From Bradyrhizobium sp. AT1 (GTDB taxonomy: Bacteria > Pseudomonadota > Alphaproteobacteria > Rhizobiales > Xanthobacteraceae), in NCBI RefSeq assembly GCF_001590795.1, contig NZ_JXDL01000001.1:1501450-1565449 (forward strand): 64,000 nt of DNA. Direction: 5' to 3'. The translations under genes and the position numbers were made by a program. This document shows positions 13,160 to 30,314 of the stretch, one piece after another; within the stretch, counting starts at the first letter, position 1; each line of letters opens with the position of its first letter. The notes under the pieces are model-generated. The model saw only the letters and a program-made list of their open reading frames with translations, did not search any database and had not been told where the DNA came from.

Positions 13160-15178
13160 TCACTCCTCGTCGTCCTCGTCCTCATCATCCTCGAGGTCGT
13201 CTTCGTCGTCCCCGCCGTCGTCGGCGAGAGCCGCCGCGCCGTGCGGCTGGTGGATCTGGTCGTTCCACAGCTTGCGATAGGTGCCGTTCTTGGCGAGCAG
13301 CTGGGCATGCGAGCCGCGTTCGATCGCCCTGCCCCCTGAAATCACAATGATCTCGTCCATCTCGACCACCGAGGTCAGGCGATGCGTCGACCAGATCATG
13401 GTGCGGCCCTTGGCGACCTTGAGCAGCGTCCGGTTGATCGCAGCTTCCGTGGTCTGGTCCAGCGCCGAGGTGGCTTCGTCCAGCAGCAGCACCGAAGGGT
13501 TGCGAATGATCGCGCGCGCGATCGCGATGCGTTGGCGCTGGCCGCCCGACAGGGTATCGCCCCGCTCGCCGACCGGCGTGTCGTAGCGCTGCGGCAGGCT
13601 CATGATGTAGCGGTGGATCTCGGCCTTCTTGGCGGCCTCCTCCACCTCTTCGTCGCTCGCGCCCTCCTTGCCGAGCCGGATGTTCTCGCGGATCGACATG
13701 TTGAACAGCATGTTCTCCTGGAACACCACCGCCATGCTCCGGCGCAGCGAATCCAGCGTCACCTTGCGGACATCGACTCCGTCGATGGTGACGCGCCCTT
13801 CATCGGGCACGTAGAGCCGCAGGATCAGGTTGAGCAACGTGCTCTTGCCGGAGCCGCTCGGACCGACGATCGCGATGCGCTTGCCCGCATTGAGCTTGAG
13901 ACTGAGATTGTCCAGCACCGGCGTCTGACTGCCCTCGTACTGGAAAGTGACGTGGTCGAAGGTGATGTCGTTGGTGATGCGCGGCAGGTCGGGCGCGCCA
14001 GGGCGATCGGCGGCGCGGGTCGGCTGGTCCAGCAGCTCCTGGATGTGGCGGATCGCGGCGGCCGAGGAGATCGACACCGGGATGAAATGCATCACATGGG
14101 CGATGTTGTAGGAGACCTCCCAGAACGCGCTCTCGAAGGTCACGAAGGTGCCGATGGTGATCTGGCCCTTGGTCGCCAGATACGCGCCGATCGCGAGCAC
14201 CACGAGATGCAGCAACAGCACCGAGATGGTCACGGTGCGCTCCACCATGGTCGAGAGGAACGCGGCCGAGGCGATCTTGTTGCGCGTCTCGTCGTTACGG
14301 AAGGTGAAGAATCCGAACATCTTGCGCTGCAGGCTGAAGGCCTTGATCACGGCCTGCGCCGCCACGTTCTCCTGCACCATGCCGAGCAGCGCGCTCTCGT
14401 TGAGCTTCTGCTCGTAATTGGCCTGCACCGCCTTGGGCGTCAGGATCCGCGGGCCGATCAGCGTGATCGGAAACACGAGCAGCGCAACCGCCGCGAGCTG
14501 CCAGTTCAAGAACACCATCAGGACGATGCCGGCGATCAATTCCAGAAACGGCAGCGCGGCGCTGTTGGCGAAGGTCTTCACCGAGCCTTCGAAGGCCGAG
14601 AGGTCGACCGAGAAGCGCGACAGGATCTCGCCGCGCTTGGTGCGGCCGAAATAGGCCGTCGGCAGGTCCTGGACGTGCTCGAACAGGCGCCTGCGGACAT
14701 CCGAGATGATGCAGGCCGCCAGCCGCGCATCCCAGCGCTCGTACCAGACGGCGACGATCGAGGTGAAGATGCCGGCGACGGCGAGCACGCCGAGGATCTT
14801 GTAGAGCGCCTGGAAGTCCTCCTCGCCGAGCGCGTCGTCGATCAGGAACTTGAGGCTGAGCGGCATGATGACGTTGAACAGCGTCTCGACGAAGACGCCA
14901 AACGCCACGAAGGACAGCATCCGCTTGTAGTTGGTCAGATGGGGCTTGACGAACCCGACGATGGTCGCGAGCGCGCCGGCGGCCTCGCGCGCGGTAAAGA
15001 CGACGAGGTCCTCGTCCTCATCGTCGTCATCGAGCTCCAGCTCGTCATCACCCTCGTCTTCGTCGTCCTCGTCGTCTTCGAGGCCCGACTTGGCAGACGC
15101 GGCGAGCTTGTCGTCGAGCTCGGCCGCCTCTTCCGCGGCGAGCTTCTGTTTGTCGGGCGGGAGGGGCTTGGACGCCAT
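13160..15178 (-). CDS. ABC exporter half-transporter with acidic N- and C-terminal tails
   Basis: A 672-residue type IV ABC exporter with fused membrane and ATPase domains, of the MsbA/lipid-A and multidrug kind. Residues 1-57 are hydrophilic with an Asp/Glu run at 33-57. Membrane segments follow from about 88 to 370. The ATPase has Walker A GPSGSGKST (439-447), signature LSGGQ (543-547), Walker B VLLLDE (563-568) and the switch His599. The end (653-672) is again almost all Asp/Glu. All catalytic motifs are intact, so it should be active as a homodimer. A promoter with an adjacent palindrome lies in front of it. It follows the FAD/methyltransferase gene by 132 bases on the same strand, which hints that it may export that enzyme's product; the substrate is unknown. 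Confidence 0.85.
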   Translation of the reverse strand: MASKPLPPDKQKLAAEEAAELDDKLAASAKSGLEDDEDDEDEGDDELELDDDDEDEDLVVFTAREAAGALATIVGFVKPHLTNYKRMLSFVAFGVFVETLFNVIMPLSLKFLIDDALGEEDFQALYKILGVLAVAGIFTSIVAVWYERWDARLAACIISDVRRRLFEHVQDLPTAYFGRTKRGEILSRFSVDLSAFEGSVKTFANSAALPFLELIAGIVLMVFLNWQLAAVALLVFPITLIGPRILTPKAVQANYEQKLNESALLGMVQENVAAQAVIKAFSLQRKMFGFFTFRNDETRNKIASAAFLSTMVERTVTISVLLLHLVVLAIGAYLATKGQITIGTFVTFESAFWEVSYNIAHVMHFIPVSISSAAAIRHIQELLDQPTRAADRPGAPDLPRITNDITFDHVTFQYEGSQTPVLDNLSLKLNAGKRIAIVGPSGSGKSTLLNLILRLYVPDEGRVTIDGVDVRKVTLDSLRRSMAVVFQENMLFNMSIRENIRLGKEGASDEEVEEAAKKAEIHRYIMSLPQRYDTPVGERGDTLSGGQRQRIAIARAIIRNPSVLLLDEATSALDQTTEAAINRTLLKVAKGRTMIWSTHRLTSVVEMDEIIVISGGRAIERGSHAQLLAKNGTYRKLWNDQIHQPHGAAALADDGGDDEDDLEDDEDEDDEE

Positions 15179-15225
15179 GAAACCAACCGATGCTGACGGC
15201 CGGCATGACCGCAGAGAAAGCAGGA

Positions 15226-15244
15226 AATAGCGGTAACCGCTATT
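15226..15244. promoter_or_regulatory. Candidate operator: perfect 9+1+9 palindrome at the ABC exporter promoter
   Basis: The sequence AATAGCGGTAACCGCTATT has 9-base arms around a single central base. It lies directly downstream of the -10 box of the promoter at 15251-15279, so it would cover about +1 to +19 of the ABC exporter transcript. Such a position suits a dimeric repressor. Which regulator binds cannot be read here; no regulator gene is adjacent. Confidence 0.5.
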
Positions 15245-15250
15245 GCACCG

Positions 15251-15279
15251 ATTCTATGCGATCAAGATGAATTCGGCAA
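15251..15279 (-). promoter_or_regulatory. Probable promoter of the ABC exporter gene
   Basis: On the minus strand TTGCCG (15279-15274) and TAGAAT (15256-15251) are 17 bases apart, a good housekeeping-type match. The predicted start near 15244 leaves a leader of about 65 bases. It suggests the exporter can be transcribed apart from the upstream FAD/methyltransferase gene. Confidence 0.55.
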
Positions 15280-15310
15280 AACAATTGGCGAAGGCTTTCG
15301 CTCCAAGCGG

Positions 15311-17371
15311 CTAATCGTCATCCTCGTCCTCGACCTTGTCGAAGAAGGAATAGCGCAGGCTGTCGGCGTCGGCGTACCACTGCCCCGGCCCCTTGTTGGC
15401 AGCGAGCGTCGCCTCCCAGAGCGCGTCGGTGCAATCCTTGCGGTGCATCGAGAGGTCGAACCCGTTGCCGAAGAACAGCTCGGACCATTCCCACCAGGTG
15501 CCGAGCTTCTTGACCCCGCGCAAGAGATCGTAGCGATCGATCAGAGCCGGCGCCATGTCCGAGGTGATCGAGCCGAACACGAGGCCGGTCTTGACCACGC
15601 GGTTCAGTTCCTTGATCGCGCGGACCACCTGCTTCGGGGAAACATGGCAGAGGCTGGTCTCGAACACGAAATCGAACGCGCCGTCCTTGAACGGCATGTC
15701 GGTGATCGAGCCGAGCTTGTTGTACTTCTTCAGCGCCTTCGGCGTCCGGGCGTGGACGGCACGGTTGTTCTCGATGCCAAAGGCATCGATGCCGCGCTCG
15801 CGCAGCGCGCCGACCAGCTCACCGCTGGCCGAGCCCGCGACGAGCAGCTTGGCGCCCTTGGTCTTGCCCCAGACGATTCCGAGCAGCTTGGTGAGATAGT
15901 CGGGGTCGGTGAAGTGGCGCCATGCCTCGTGATAGGGACCAAGGCCGCGATAGTTCTCGAAATAGTCGCGGTCGATCTTGTCGGAGACCGGCTTGCCATC
16001 CTGCGCGCGCTGGCGGCGCAGGCGCATCATCTCGGTCAGGATGATGTCGGTCGCCGCGTCCGAGGAGTCGAGCAAGCCGTTCAGCGTCGAGTCGAACAGA
16101 TAGTCGCCGACCACCACGATGCCGGGATGCTCCTTCGGCTCCGGCCGGTGGTTGGTCATGACGTCGCGCACGGGCAGACCACCCGGGATCGCGTTCACCG
16201 ACGACAGCCAGCGGTGGATCTTGCCTTCCATGAAATGCGAACGCGCATCGCCGAGCGAGGCCGGCAGCGACTTCAGCGCGGCGTCGATCAGCTCCTGGTC
16301 CGACAGATTGGCGAAGGCCAGCGCGTCGGAGCCGGGAATCAGCCAGTTCAGCACGCCGTGCTTGCCGACGTCGTGGCGCGCGCCCTCGTTGTAGACGCAG
16401 CAGCCGCCGAAAGCCTCCGACATGAACCAGGCGCCGGGGATCTTCTCGCCCCAGAACGGGGTGTCGAACAGGATCGAGACGCGCAGGTAATGCGCGGGCC
16501 GGTCGAAATAGGAGACGTGCTTGACCATCGACTTGCGCAGCTGCTCGCCTTCCCACCCCAAGGTGGCGAGCCAGGAATGCGGCAGGCAGACCAGCACGAG
16601 ATCGAAGTCGCGCGTCTCCGGTCCCTTGCCGTTCATCATCTTGAGCTGGTAGCGGCCGGTCGGCGCCTTGCCGACGGCGAGCACGCGGTGATTGAGCTGG
16701 ATGTCGGCGTTGACCTCCGACTGGAGGCACTCGATCAGCTGCTCATTGCCGTTCTGGATGGAATAGAGGCCGATATAGCCGTCGACATCCATCAGATAGT
16801 TCTTGAGCGCGTTGAGGCCGTTGGTGTTGTGGCTCTCGGTCGCGATGTCGGAGCGCGCCATCACCTTGAAGAAGCGCTTTGCGGTCTCGTCCTCGACCTC
16901 CTCGTCGAGCACCTGCTCGGCGGTCTTGTAGGCCCAGGGGTTGTCGTTGTCGTGCGCGCCGACGCCCTCGTAATATTCGATCGGCGACATCACCTCGGTA
17001 CAACGTTTGCGGAACGCCTCGATCGCGGCCGCGGTCTTGGCGCCGTATTTGCGGCGCATGCCGGGCACATCGTTCAGCAGCTCGCCGCCGAACTGCACCT
17101 GCTCGGCATCCATCGGAATGGTCTGCAGCCCGAAATGCTGAATCAGCTCGCGCAGCGGATCCGGCCCGGTCATCGAGTAGTCGTAGATCTCGGCAACGCC
17201 GGCCTCGTATATCGCAGGCGCCGAATCGAACTTGCGCGTGACGATCTTGCCGCCGAGCCGGTCGGAGGCCTCGTAAATGGTGACGCGACAGAGATCGCCG
17301 AGCTTGCGCTTCAGGTACCAGGCGCTCATCAGCCCACCGGGGCCGCCGCCGACGATTGCGAGATCAAGCAT
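15311..17371 (-). CDS. Fusion of FAD-dependent amine-oxidase-type oxidoreductase and SAM methyltransferase-like domain
   Basis: A 686-residue two-domain protein. Residues 1-460 form a flavoprotein of the amine oxidase/phytoene desaturase superfamily: the dinucleotide motif VGGGPGGLMSAWYL begins at residue 7, Glu34 is placed to bind the FAD ribose, RLGGK is at 38-42, and a C-terminal VVVGDYLFDSTLNGLLDSS segment closes the FAD site. Residues about 500-640 look like a class I SAM methyltransferase, with LLVAGSASGELVGALRERG near 509 and FDFVFETSLCHV near 570. The glycine-rich loop is degenerate (GSASGE in place of GxGxG), so catalysis by this part is uncertain. The C-terminus ends in an acidic run. 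It lies between rpoC and the acidic-tailed ABC exporter, all on one strand. The substrate is unknown. Confidence 0.75.
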   Translation of the reverse strand: MLDLAIVGGGPGGLMSAWYLKRKLGDLCRVTIYEASDRLGGKIVTRKFDSAPAIYEAGVAEIYDYSMTGPDPLRELIQHFGLQTIPMDAEQVQFGGELLNDVPGMRRKYGAKTAAAIEAFRKRCTEVMSPIEYYEGVGAHDNDNPWAYKTAEQVLDEEVEDETAKRFFKVMARSDIATESHNTNGLNALKNYLMDVDGYIGLYSIQNGNEQLIECLQSEVNADIQLNHRVLAVGKAPTGRYQLKMMNGKGPETRDFDLVLVCLPHSWLATLGWEGEQLRKSMVKHVSYFDRPAHYLRVSILFDTPFWGEKIPGAWFMSEAFGGCCVYNEGARHDVGKHGVLNWLIPGSDALAFANLSDQELIDAALKSLPASLGDARSHFMEGKIHRWLSSVNAIPGGLPVRDVMTNHRPEPKEHPGIVVVGDYLFDSTLNGLLDSSDAATDIILTEMMRLRRQRAQDGKPVSDKIDRDYFENYRGLGPYHEAWRHFTDPDYLTKLLGIVWGKTKGAKLLVAGSASGELVGALRERGIDAFGIENNRAVHARTPKALKKYNKLGSITDMPFKDGAFDFVFETSLCHVSPKQVVRAIKELNRVVKTGLVFGSITSDMAPALIDRYDLLRGVKKLGTWWEWSELFFGNGFDLSMHRKDCTDALWEATLAANKGPGQWYADADSLRYSFFDKVEDEDDD

Positions 17372-17507
17372 GTGAGTTCCGTGGTCTCCGGCCCTGTCCC
17401 CGTCACGGGATCCACCGGTCTAAACTCCCCTAGCAGAAGCGCTTTTGCGCCTGAAGGAAAGATGAACAAAGGTTGATCCCGCATCGCAACAGGCAATGAA
17501 AGCAGCA

Positions 17508-17533
17508 AAAAGGCCGGCTTGCGCCGGCCTTTT
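17508..17533. terminator. Intrinsic terminator after rpoC
   Basis: An 11-base perfect stem (AAAAGGCCGGC / GCCGGCCTTTT) with a four-base TTGC loop lies 32 bases downstream of the rpoC stop. Read on the minus strand the stem ends in a T run, so it should stop rpoBC transcription before the FAD/methyltransferase gene. It is nearly symmetrical and could work in both directions. Confidence 0.85.
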
Positions 17534-17564
17534 CATTGTCCTCGGTATTCCTACGGATGAACCA

Positions 17565-21761
<4,197 letters not shown>

Positions 21762-21854
21762 CGTCTTCTCCTCGCGTGCCGGTCGCCTCCGGCCGCAAAT
21801 TCGAAAATCACTCAAGCAGGGCGCCCTGCCCTCAAGGCATCGGGAGGGGCGCCG

Positions 21855-21879
21855 ATGCCCGGCCGTGAAGGCCGGGCAT
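21855..21879. repeat. Small palindrome in the rpoB-rpoC gap
   Basis: A perfect 10-base inverted repeat (ATGCCCGGCC / GGCCGGGCAT) with a five-base loop lies just downstream of the rpoB stop. It has no T run, so it is more likely an RNA-processing or stability hairpin, or a small mobile palindrome, than a terminator. Confidence 0.6.
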
Positions 21880-21890
21880 GAAAGGTCGCG

Positions 21891-26009
<4,119 letters not shown>

Positions 26010-26492
26010 CGTGGCCTCTCATTTTCGTCGCCCGCTCCGGGCGAACCGTCCGGGACGCAGCTGCCGCCGCTCCCCGGGTTGAATTTTTCGAACCCGCTTT
26101 GGGGGCCGGAGACTCAGTTTCAGGTGGGAATGTCCTGAATCTGTTCTTCAGACCTTCAAAACGCAAAACGACGCGCGGGGCGCATAGGCACGCCCGCCCG
26201 TCACAACGATCGTTTTCACGGACTGCAAAAGCCCGAAATAGCTTGCTCTCCCAACGGCTTACAGGGAAATCCGGCATCCCTGCCCACCGCGCTTTCGTGC
26301 TGCCGACCCGATATGGGGCGACAATAGTGCAGATTCGAGGGGTAAACCCTCCAATCCCCACACTTTTTCGTGTTCGACCTGCGCCGGGACGTTCCGTCGC
26401 ACGCCTTTTGCATCCGGTCCACCCTTCGAGGTATGGACCAAGATCCCGGGCTTCGCTCGATGCGCGCCCGGGATCTCGTCAATAAGCGATGC
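26010..26492. other. rplL-rpoB intergenic region
   Basis: About 480 bases without a convincing gene; the short frames lack ribosome sites. It holds the hairpin at 26441-26476 just after rplL and a weaker imperfect one, GGGTT..AACCC, at 26076-26095 shortly before rpoB. By analogy with E. coli this gap could hold an attenuator or RNA-processing site that sets the ratio of ribosomal protein to polymerase; that is inference. Confidence 0.5.
26441..26476. terminator. Hairpin after rplL, probable attenuator
   Basis: A perfect 11-base inverted repeat (AGATCCCGGGC / GCCCGGGATCT) with a 14-base loop begins 17 bases downstream of the rplL stop on the minus strand. Only a weak T run (TTGG) follows, so it should be leaky: a partial terminator or processing hairpin in front of rpoB. 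Confidence 0.6.
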
Positions 26493-26870
26493 TTACTTGA
26501 GCTCGACCTTGGCGCCAGCCTTCTCGAGCTGGACCTTGATCTTCTCGGCTTCGTCCTTGTTCACGCCTTCCTTGACAGGCTTCGGCGCGCCCTCGACGAG
26601 GTCCTTTGCTTCCTTCAGGCCCAGGCCGGTGATGGCGCGGACTTCCTTGATGACCTCGATCTTCTTGTCGCCAGCCGAGGCCAGGACAACCGTGAACTCG
26701 GTCTTCTCTTCAGCCGGAGCGGCGGCAGCGCCACCACCAGCCGGACCGGCCACGGCGACGGCCGCGGCAGCCGAAACGCCCCACTTCTCTTCGAGGAGCT
26801 TCGCGAGTTCAGCAGCTTCGAGCACGGTGAGGCTCGAGAGGTCGTCAACGATCTTCTGCAAGTCAGCCAT
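26493..26870 (-). CDS. rplL: 50S ribosomal protein L7/L12
   Basis: A 125-residue stalk protein that recruits translation GTPases. It has the N-terminal dimer domain (residues 1-32), an Ala/Gly/Pro hinge (about 35-55) and the C-terminal factor-binding domain with [21 protein letters not shown]. It lies 54 bases after rplJ, the L10 anchor of the stalk. Confidence 0.98.
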   Translation of the reverse strand: MADLQKIVDDLSSLTVLEAAELAKLLEEKWGVSAAAAVAVAGPAGGGAAAAPAEEKTEFTVVLASAGDKKIEVIKEVRAITGLGLKEAKDLVEGAPKPVKEGVNKDEAEKIKVQLEKAGAKVELK

Positions 26871-26924
26871 TGTTCAGTTTCCTTAGATGTAAGTCTGGTT
26901 CGGGTTTGAGTTTTGCGAAGGGCG

Positions 26925-27443
26925 TCAGGCCGCTTCGCCCTTTGAGGCATGAGCCTGGATGACGCGCGCGAGCTTGCCCGCGGGCGCATTGGCGAGCTGA
27001 GCGAGCTTGGTCGCCGGGGCCACAAGCAGGCCGACGATCTTGCCGCGCAGTTCATCAAGCGACGGCAGTGAGGCAAGGGCCTTCACGCTGTCGACATTCA
27101 GGACGGTCTTTCCCATCGAGCCGCCAATGATGACGAACTTTTCGTTCGCCTTGGCGAATTCGACGGCGACCTTTGGCGCCGCTACCGGATCGTTCGAAGT
27201 GGCGATCACGGTCGGTCCCTTCAGCATGGGACCGATGGCAACGACGTCAGTGCCTTCAAGAGCAATTTTGGCGAGACGGTTCTTCGAGACCTTTACCGAG
27301 GCGCCAGCCTGCTTCATCTGCATCCGCAGCTTCTGCATCTGGGCAACGGTCAGGCCGGAATATTGGGCAACGATCGCGACGCTCGTGGTCTTGAAGACCC
27401 CATTGAGCTGTTCGACCGCGTCCTTTTTTGCCGCTCGTTCCAC
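26925..27443 (-). CDS. rplJ: 50S ribosomal protein L10
   Basis: A 172-residue L10, base of the L7/L12 stalk and usual repressor of its own operon. I chose the GTG at 27443 ([21 protein letters not shown]) because the upstream 37 codons are not conserved, the resulting length fits the family, and a GGAAAGAG ribosome site lies at the right distance. A 7-base hairpin (27462-27488) just upstream could be part of an L10-binding leader. Confidence 0.93.
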   Translation of the reverse strand: MERAAKKDAVEQLNGVFKTTSVAIVAQYSGLTVAQMQKLRMQMKQAGASVKVSKNRLAKIALEGTDVVAIGPMLKGPTVIATSNDPVAAPKVAVEFAKANEKFVIIGGSMGKTVLNVDSVKALASLPSLDELRGKIVGLLVAPATKLAQLANAPAGKLARVIQAHASKGEAA

Positions 27444-28021
27444 AGCAAGCTCTTTCCGGTTGGCGGTCAACGCGAAAGCGGGACCGCCGGGTTGCACCCA
27501 TCGTCCCACCCAAACCTGAACCTCGGGGCAATAGCCTGAGGACACGCCGGGCAAAACGACGATTCAAAGCCTGCCCTCCGGGAGCCCTAGGGCCCACGGC
27601 GTGTCGAGGTCCGAACCAGACCCGTTTCGCGAAGCCAGCCGTTAAAGCTGGATGCGAAGTGAAATCCGGTCTTCACCCGTCTATGCAGGCCATGCGATTA
27701 AGCCGTTGAGAAATCGAAATTCCCCGCGGGCGCCTGCAGTCTTGGACAGGACGAGGTCAGCCGGCGAACCGCCCGACCCCTGCCCACATTCCGCCAACCG
27801 ACGGGTTTTCCTTCCTTTTCGGGCAAATCCTCACGGACGTCCTGAAAAGGAATGATCTCCTGTCGTGTCGGGTTTTGGAATGCGTGCACGAACGCGCCAG
27901 CCGAGGCCGGCACGTCCGGATGCGGTTCTTTAACCGCTCCGGCCCTGCTTGCCAAGAGCAAAATTCACACCAGTTCCAATCCCTTGCCGGCCGGGCTTGA
28001 GCCGGGCCGACAAGGACTGAT
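27444..28021. other. rplJ leader and upstream region
   Basis: About 580 bases with no convincing gene. It contains a possible promoter (27927-27955), a hairpin overlapping its -10 box (GCGGTTCTTTAACCGC, 27922-27937), an imperfect GC-rich hairpin after the dehydrogenase gene (about 27983-28014) that may end that gene's transcript, and a hairpin at 27462-27488 next to the rplJ start. A leader of about 475 nucleotides would suit L10-type feedback control, which is established for the family but not shown here. Confidence 0.5.
27927..27955 (-). promoter_or_regulatory. Possible rplJ-rplL-rpoBC promoter
   Basis: On the minus strand TTGGCA (27955-27950) and TAAAGA (27932-27927) are 17 bases apart. 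The -35 is good and the -10 moderate. An independent promoter is expected here since a dehydrogenase gene and a strong hairpin separate rplJ from rplA. Confidence 0.4.
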
Positions 28022-28975
28022 TCAGGCCAATTTGACTTCATGAGGCAGCGGCTTGCCCGCGAAGAACGCCGTCAGGTTCGCCAGCACGCAAGCCTGCATG
28101 GCGACGTGCGATTCGAGGGTGTGACCGCCGATATGCGGGGCGAACACCACGTTCGGCAGCGCCGTCAGCGCGTCGGGAGCGTGCGGTTCCTTCTCGAATA
28201 CGTCGAGGCCAGCGCCGGCGATGGTCTTGTCGGAGAGGGCCGCTACGAGAGCCTTCTCATCAATCACCGAGCCCCGCGAAATGTTGACGACATAGCCGTC
28301 GACGCCGAGACGCCTCAGGATGTCGGCATTGACGGCATGCTGGGTCTCGGCCCCTGCCCGCACCGCAATCATCAGCACGCTGCACCAATCGGCCAGCGCC
28401 TCCAGGGTCGGGAAATATTGATAGGGCAGATCGTATTTGCTGCGGCTGAAATAGCCGATTTCGCTCTCGAAGGCGGCGCAGCGCGCTGCGATCTTGCGGC
28501 CGATCTCGCCCATGCCGTAGACGCCGATGCGGCGGCCGGGCATGCCGGCCTGGGGTCGCATCATCGGCGATTGCTTCGAGGCGGCCCAATCGCCGCTGCG
28601 GACATATTGATCGGCCGCCAGGATCCGCCGTGTCGTCGCCAGCATCAGGGTCATCGCGATGTCGGCGACCGACGCCGCATTGGCGCCCGGACTGTGGCCG
28701 ACCGCGATGTTGCGCGCTGCCGCAGCCTTCAGATCGACGCCGTCATAGCCGGTGCCGTAGCAGACGATGGCGCCGAGTTTTGGAAAAAGGTCCATCGCCT
28801 CCGCGCCGAGCGGCGAACCGCCGGCGGTCAGCAGCGCGCGGATGCCGGCGAGTTCTTCGGCCGGAAAAACCTCCCCCGCGGGCTTGCCGCCGGTGTCGAG
28901 CAATTCGAACCGCTCGGCGAAACGCGCCATCATCGTCTTGGGAAAGCGCGAATAGATCAGGACCTTGTCAGCCAT
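28022..28975 (-). CDS. D-isomer 2-hydroxyacid dehydrogenase
   Basis: A 317-residue NAD(P)-dependent 2-hydroxyacid dehydrogenase of the glyoxylate/hydroxypyruvate reductase kind. The coenzyme motif GMGEIGR is at 154-160, and the catalytic triad is complete: Arg234 in NISRGS, Glu263 in FEKEP and His281 in APHIGGH. It reduces 2-oxoacids or oxidises D-2-hydroxyacids; the exact substrate is not clear. It is odd in place, standing between rplA and rplJ, and is flanked by a perfect 16-base hairpin on the rplA side, so it may be expressed at a level different from the ribosomal genes. Confidence 0.88.
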   Translation of the reverse strand: MADKVLIYSRFPKTMMARFAERFELLDTGGKPAGEVFPAEELAGIRALLTAGGSPLGAEAMDLFPKLGAIVCYGTGYDGVDLKAAAARNIAVGHSPGANAASVADIAMTLMLATTRRILAADQYVRSGDWAASKQSPMMRPQAGMPGRRIGVYGMGEIGRKIAARCAAFESEIGYFSRSKYDLPYQYFPTLEALADWCSVLMIAVRAGAETQHAVNADILRRLGVDGYVVNISRGSVIDEKALVAALSDKTIAGAGLDVFEKEPHAPDALTALPNVVFAPHIGGHTLESHVAMQACVLANLTAFFAGKPLPHEVKLA

Positions 28976-29009
28976 TGTTCTTGTTTCCGGTGAATGCCTT
29001 CACAAACGA

Positions 29010-29045
29010 CGAGGGGCGGAATCGGTCACCCGATTCCGCCCCTCG
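29010..29045. terminator. Perfect hairpin between rplA and the dehydrogenase gene
   Basis: A 16-base perfect stem with a four-base TCAC loop lies 20 bases after the rplA stop. Read on the minus strand it is followed by TCGTTTGTG, a poor T run. It is probably a terminator or a transcript-stabilising hairpin for secE-nusG-rplKA. Confidence 0.7.
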
Positions 29046-29065
29046 CCTCATGCAATTTCGAGACC

Positions 29066-29758
29066 TTAGCCGAGGATGGTGCCCGGCTCGACCTTTACGC
29101 CCGGGCCCATCGTCGAGGACACCGCAACGCGCTGGATGTAGGTGCCCTTGGAACCGGCCGGCTTCGCCTTCGAGACGGCATCGGCCAGAGCCTTGATGTT
29201 CTCGACCAGCTTCTCCTCGGAGAACGAGGCCTTGCCGACGCCGGCCTGCAGGATGCCGGCCTTCTCGACGCGGAACTCGACCGAGCCGCCCTTGGCACCC
29301 TTCACCGCACCGGTGACGTCCATGGTCACGGTGCCGATCTTCGGGTTCGGCATCAGGCCGCGCGGGCCGAGCACCTTACCGAGACGACCGACCAGCGGCA
29401 TCATGTCGGGGGTGGCGATGCAGCGGTCGAAATCGATCGAGCCGTTCTGGACCTTCTCGACCAGGTCTTCGGCGCCGACGACGTCGGCACCCGCAGCCTT
29501 GGCTTCATCGGCCTTGGCGCCGCGGGCGAACACGCCGACGCGGAGCGTACGACCGGTGCCGTTCGGCAGGGTCACGACACCACGGACCATCTGGTCGGCG
29601 TGACGCGGATCGACGCCGAGATTGATGGCGACCTCGATGGTCTCGTCGAACTTCGCTTTCGCGCGTTCCTTGACCATCTTGATGGCGTCCGCGAGCGGAT
29701 AAAGCTTCTCGCGGTCAACACCTTCGCGGGCTTTGTTCAAACGCTTTCCGATTGCCAT
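29066..29758 (-). CDS. rplA: 50S ribosomal protein L1
   Basis: A 230-residue L1, which forms the mobile stalk at the E site and in E. coli represses rplKA translation. The core [21 protein letters not shown] lies near residues 126-146. The [12 protein letters not shown] C-terminus is intact. It follows rplK by six bases. Confidence 0.97.
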   Translation of the reverse strand: MAIGKRLNKAREGVDREKLYPLADAIKMVKERAKAKFDETIEVAINLGVDPRHADQMVRGVVTLPNGTGRTLRVGVFARGAKADEAKAAGADVVGAEDLVEKVQNGSIDFDRCIATPDMMPLVGRLGKVLGPRGLMPNPKIGTVTMDVTGAVKGAKGGSVEFRVEKAGILQAGVGKASFSEEKLVENIKALADAVSKAKPAGSKGTYIQRVAVSSTMGPGVKVEPGTILG

Positions 29759-29764
29759 AGCCGC

Positions 29765-30193
29765 TTACCCCGCCACTTCCAGACCCATCGAACGGGCAGA
29801 GCCCTCGACCATCTTCATGGCCGATTCGATCGAGTCGCAATTGAGATCCTTCATCTTCTTCTCGGCGATCTCGCGCACCTGCGCCTTGGTCACCTTGCCG
29901 GCCTTGTCACGGCCCGGCGCCTTCGAGCCGGACTGGATCTTGGCAGCCTGCTTGAGGAAGAACGACATCGGGGGGGTCTTCATCTCGAACGTGAACGAAC
30001 GATCGGCGTAGATCGTGATCACGACGGGAATCGGGGTGTTCTTCTCTTCCTTCTGGGTCTGCGCGTTGAACGCCTTGCAGAATTCCATGATGTTGAGACC
30101 GCGCTGACCGAGCGCGGGACCGATCGGGGGCGAAGGATTCGCCGCACCGGCCGGGACCTGAAGCTTCAGGTATCCGGTCACTTTCTTTGCCAT
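29765..30193 (-). CDS. rplK: 50S ribosomal protein L11
   Basis: A 142-residue L11, part of the GTPase-associated centre and needed for RelA activation. The N-terminal [19 protein letters not shown] proline-rich helix, the thiostrepton contact, is wild type. It is separated from nusG by about 220 bases containing a palindromic repeat. Confidence 0.97.
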   Translation of the reverse strand: MAKKVTGYLKLQVPAGAANPSPPIGPALGQRGLNIMEFCKAFNAQTQKEEKNTPIPVVITIYADRSFTFEMKTPPMSFFLKQAAKIQSGSKAPGRDKAGKVTKAQVREIAEKKMKDLNCDSIESAMKMVEGSARSMGLEVAG

Positions 30194-30314
30194 GTATCAC
30201 TCCTGTTGTGCCGGCAGCGCCGGCGGTTTCAGGTTCGTGGTCTGGGTCGGATGCGGCTGGCAACCGCCCTCTCCCTCCCACGGCCTCTTCAGAGACGTCG
30301 CCGCCTCCACTCTC

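Noticed and set aside
12785..13163. Short minus-strand frames of 65-71 codons between rpsL and the ABC gene
   Set aside because: No ribosome site, no recognisable sequence, and one overlaps the rpsL promoter region.
27444..27554. N-terminal extension of L10 giving 209 residues
   Set aside because: The extra 37 codons are not conserved and cover the likely regulatory hairpin; the GTG at 27443 gives the family length.
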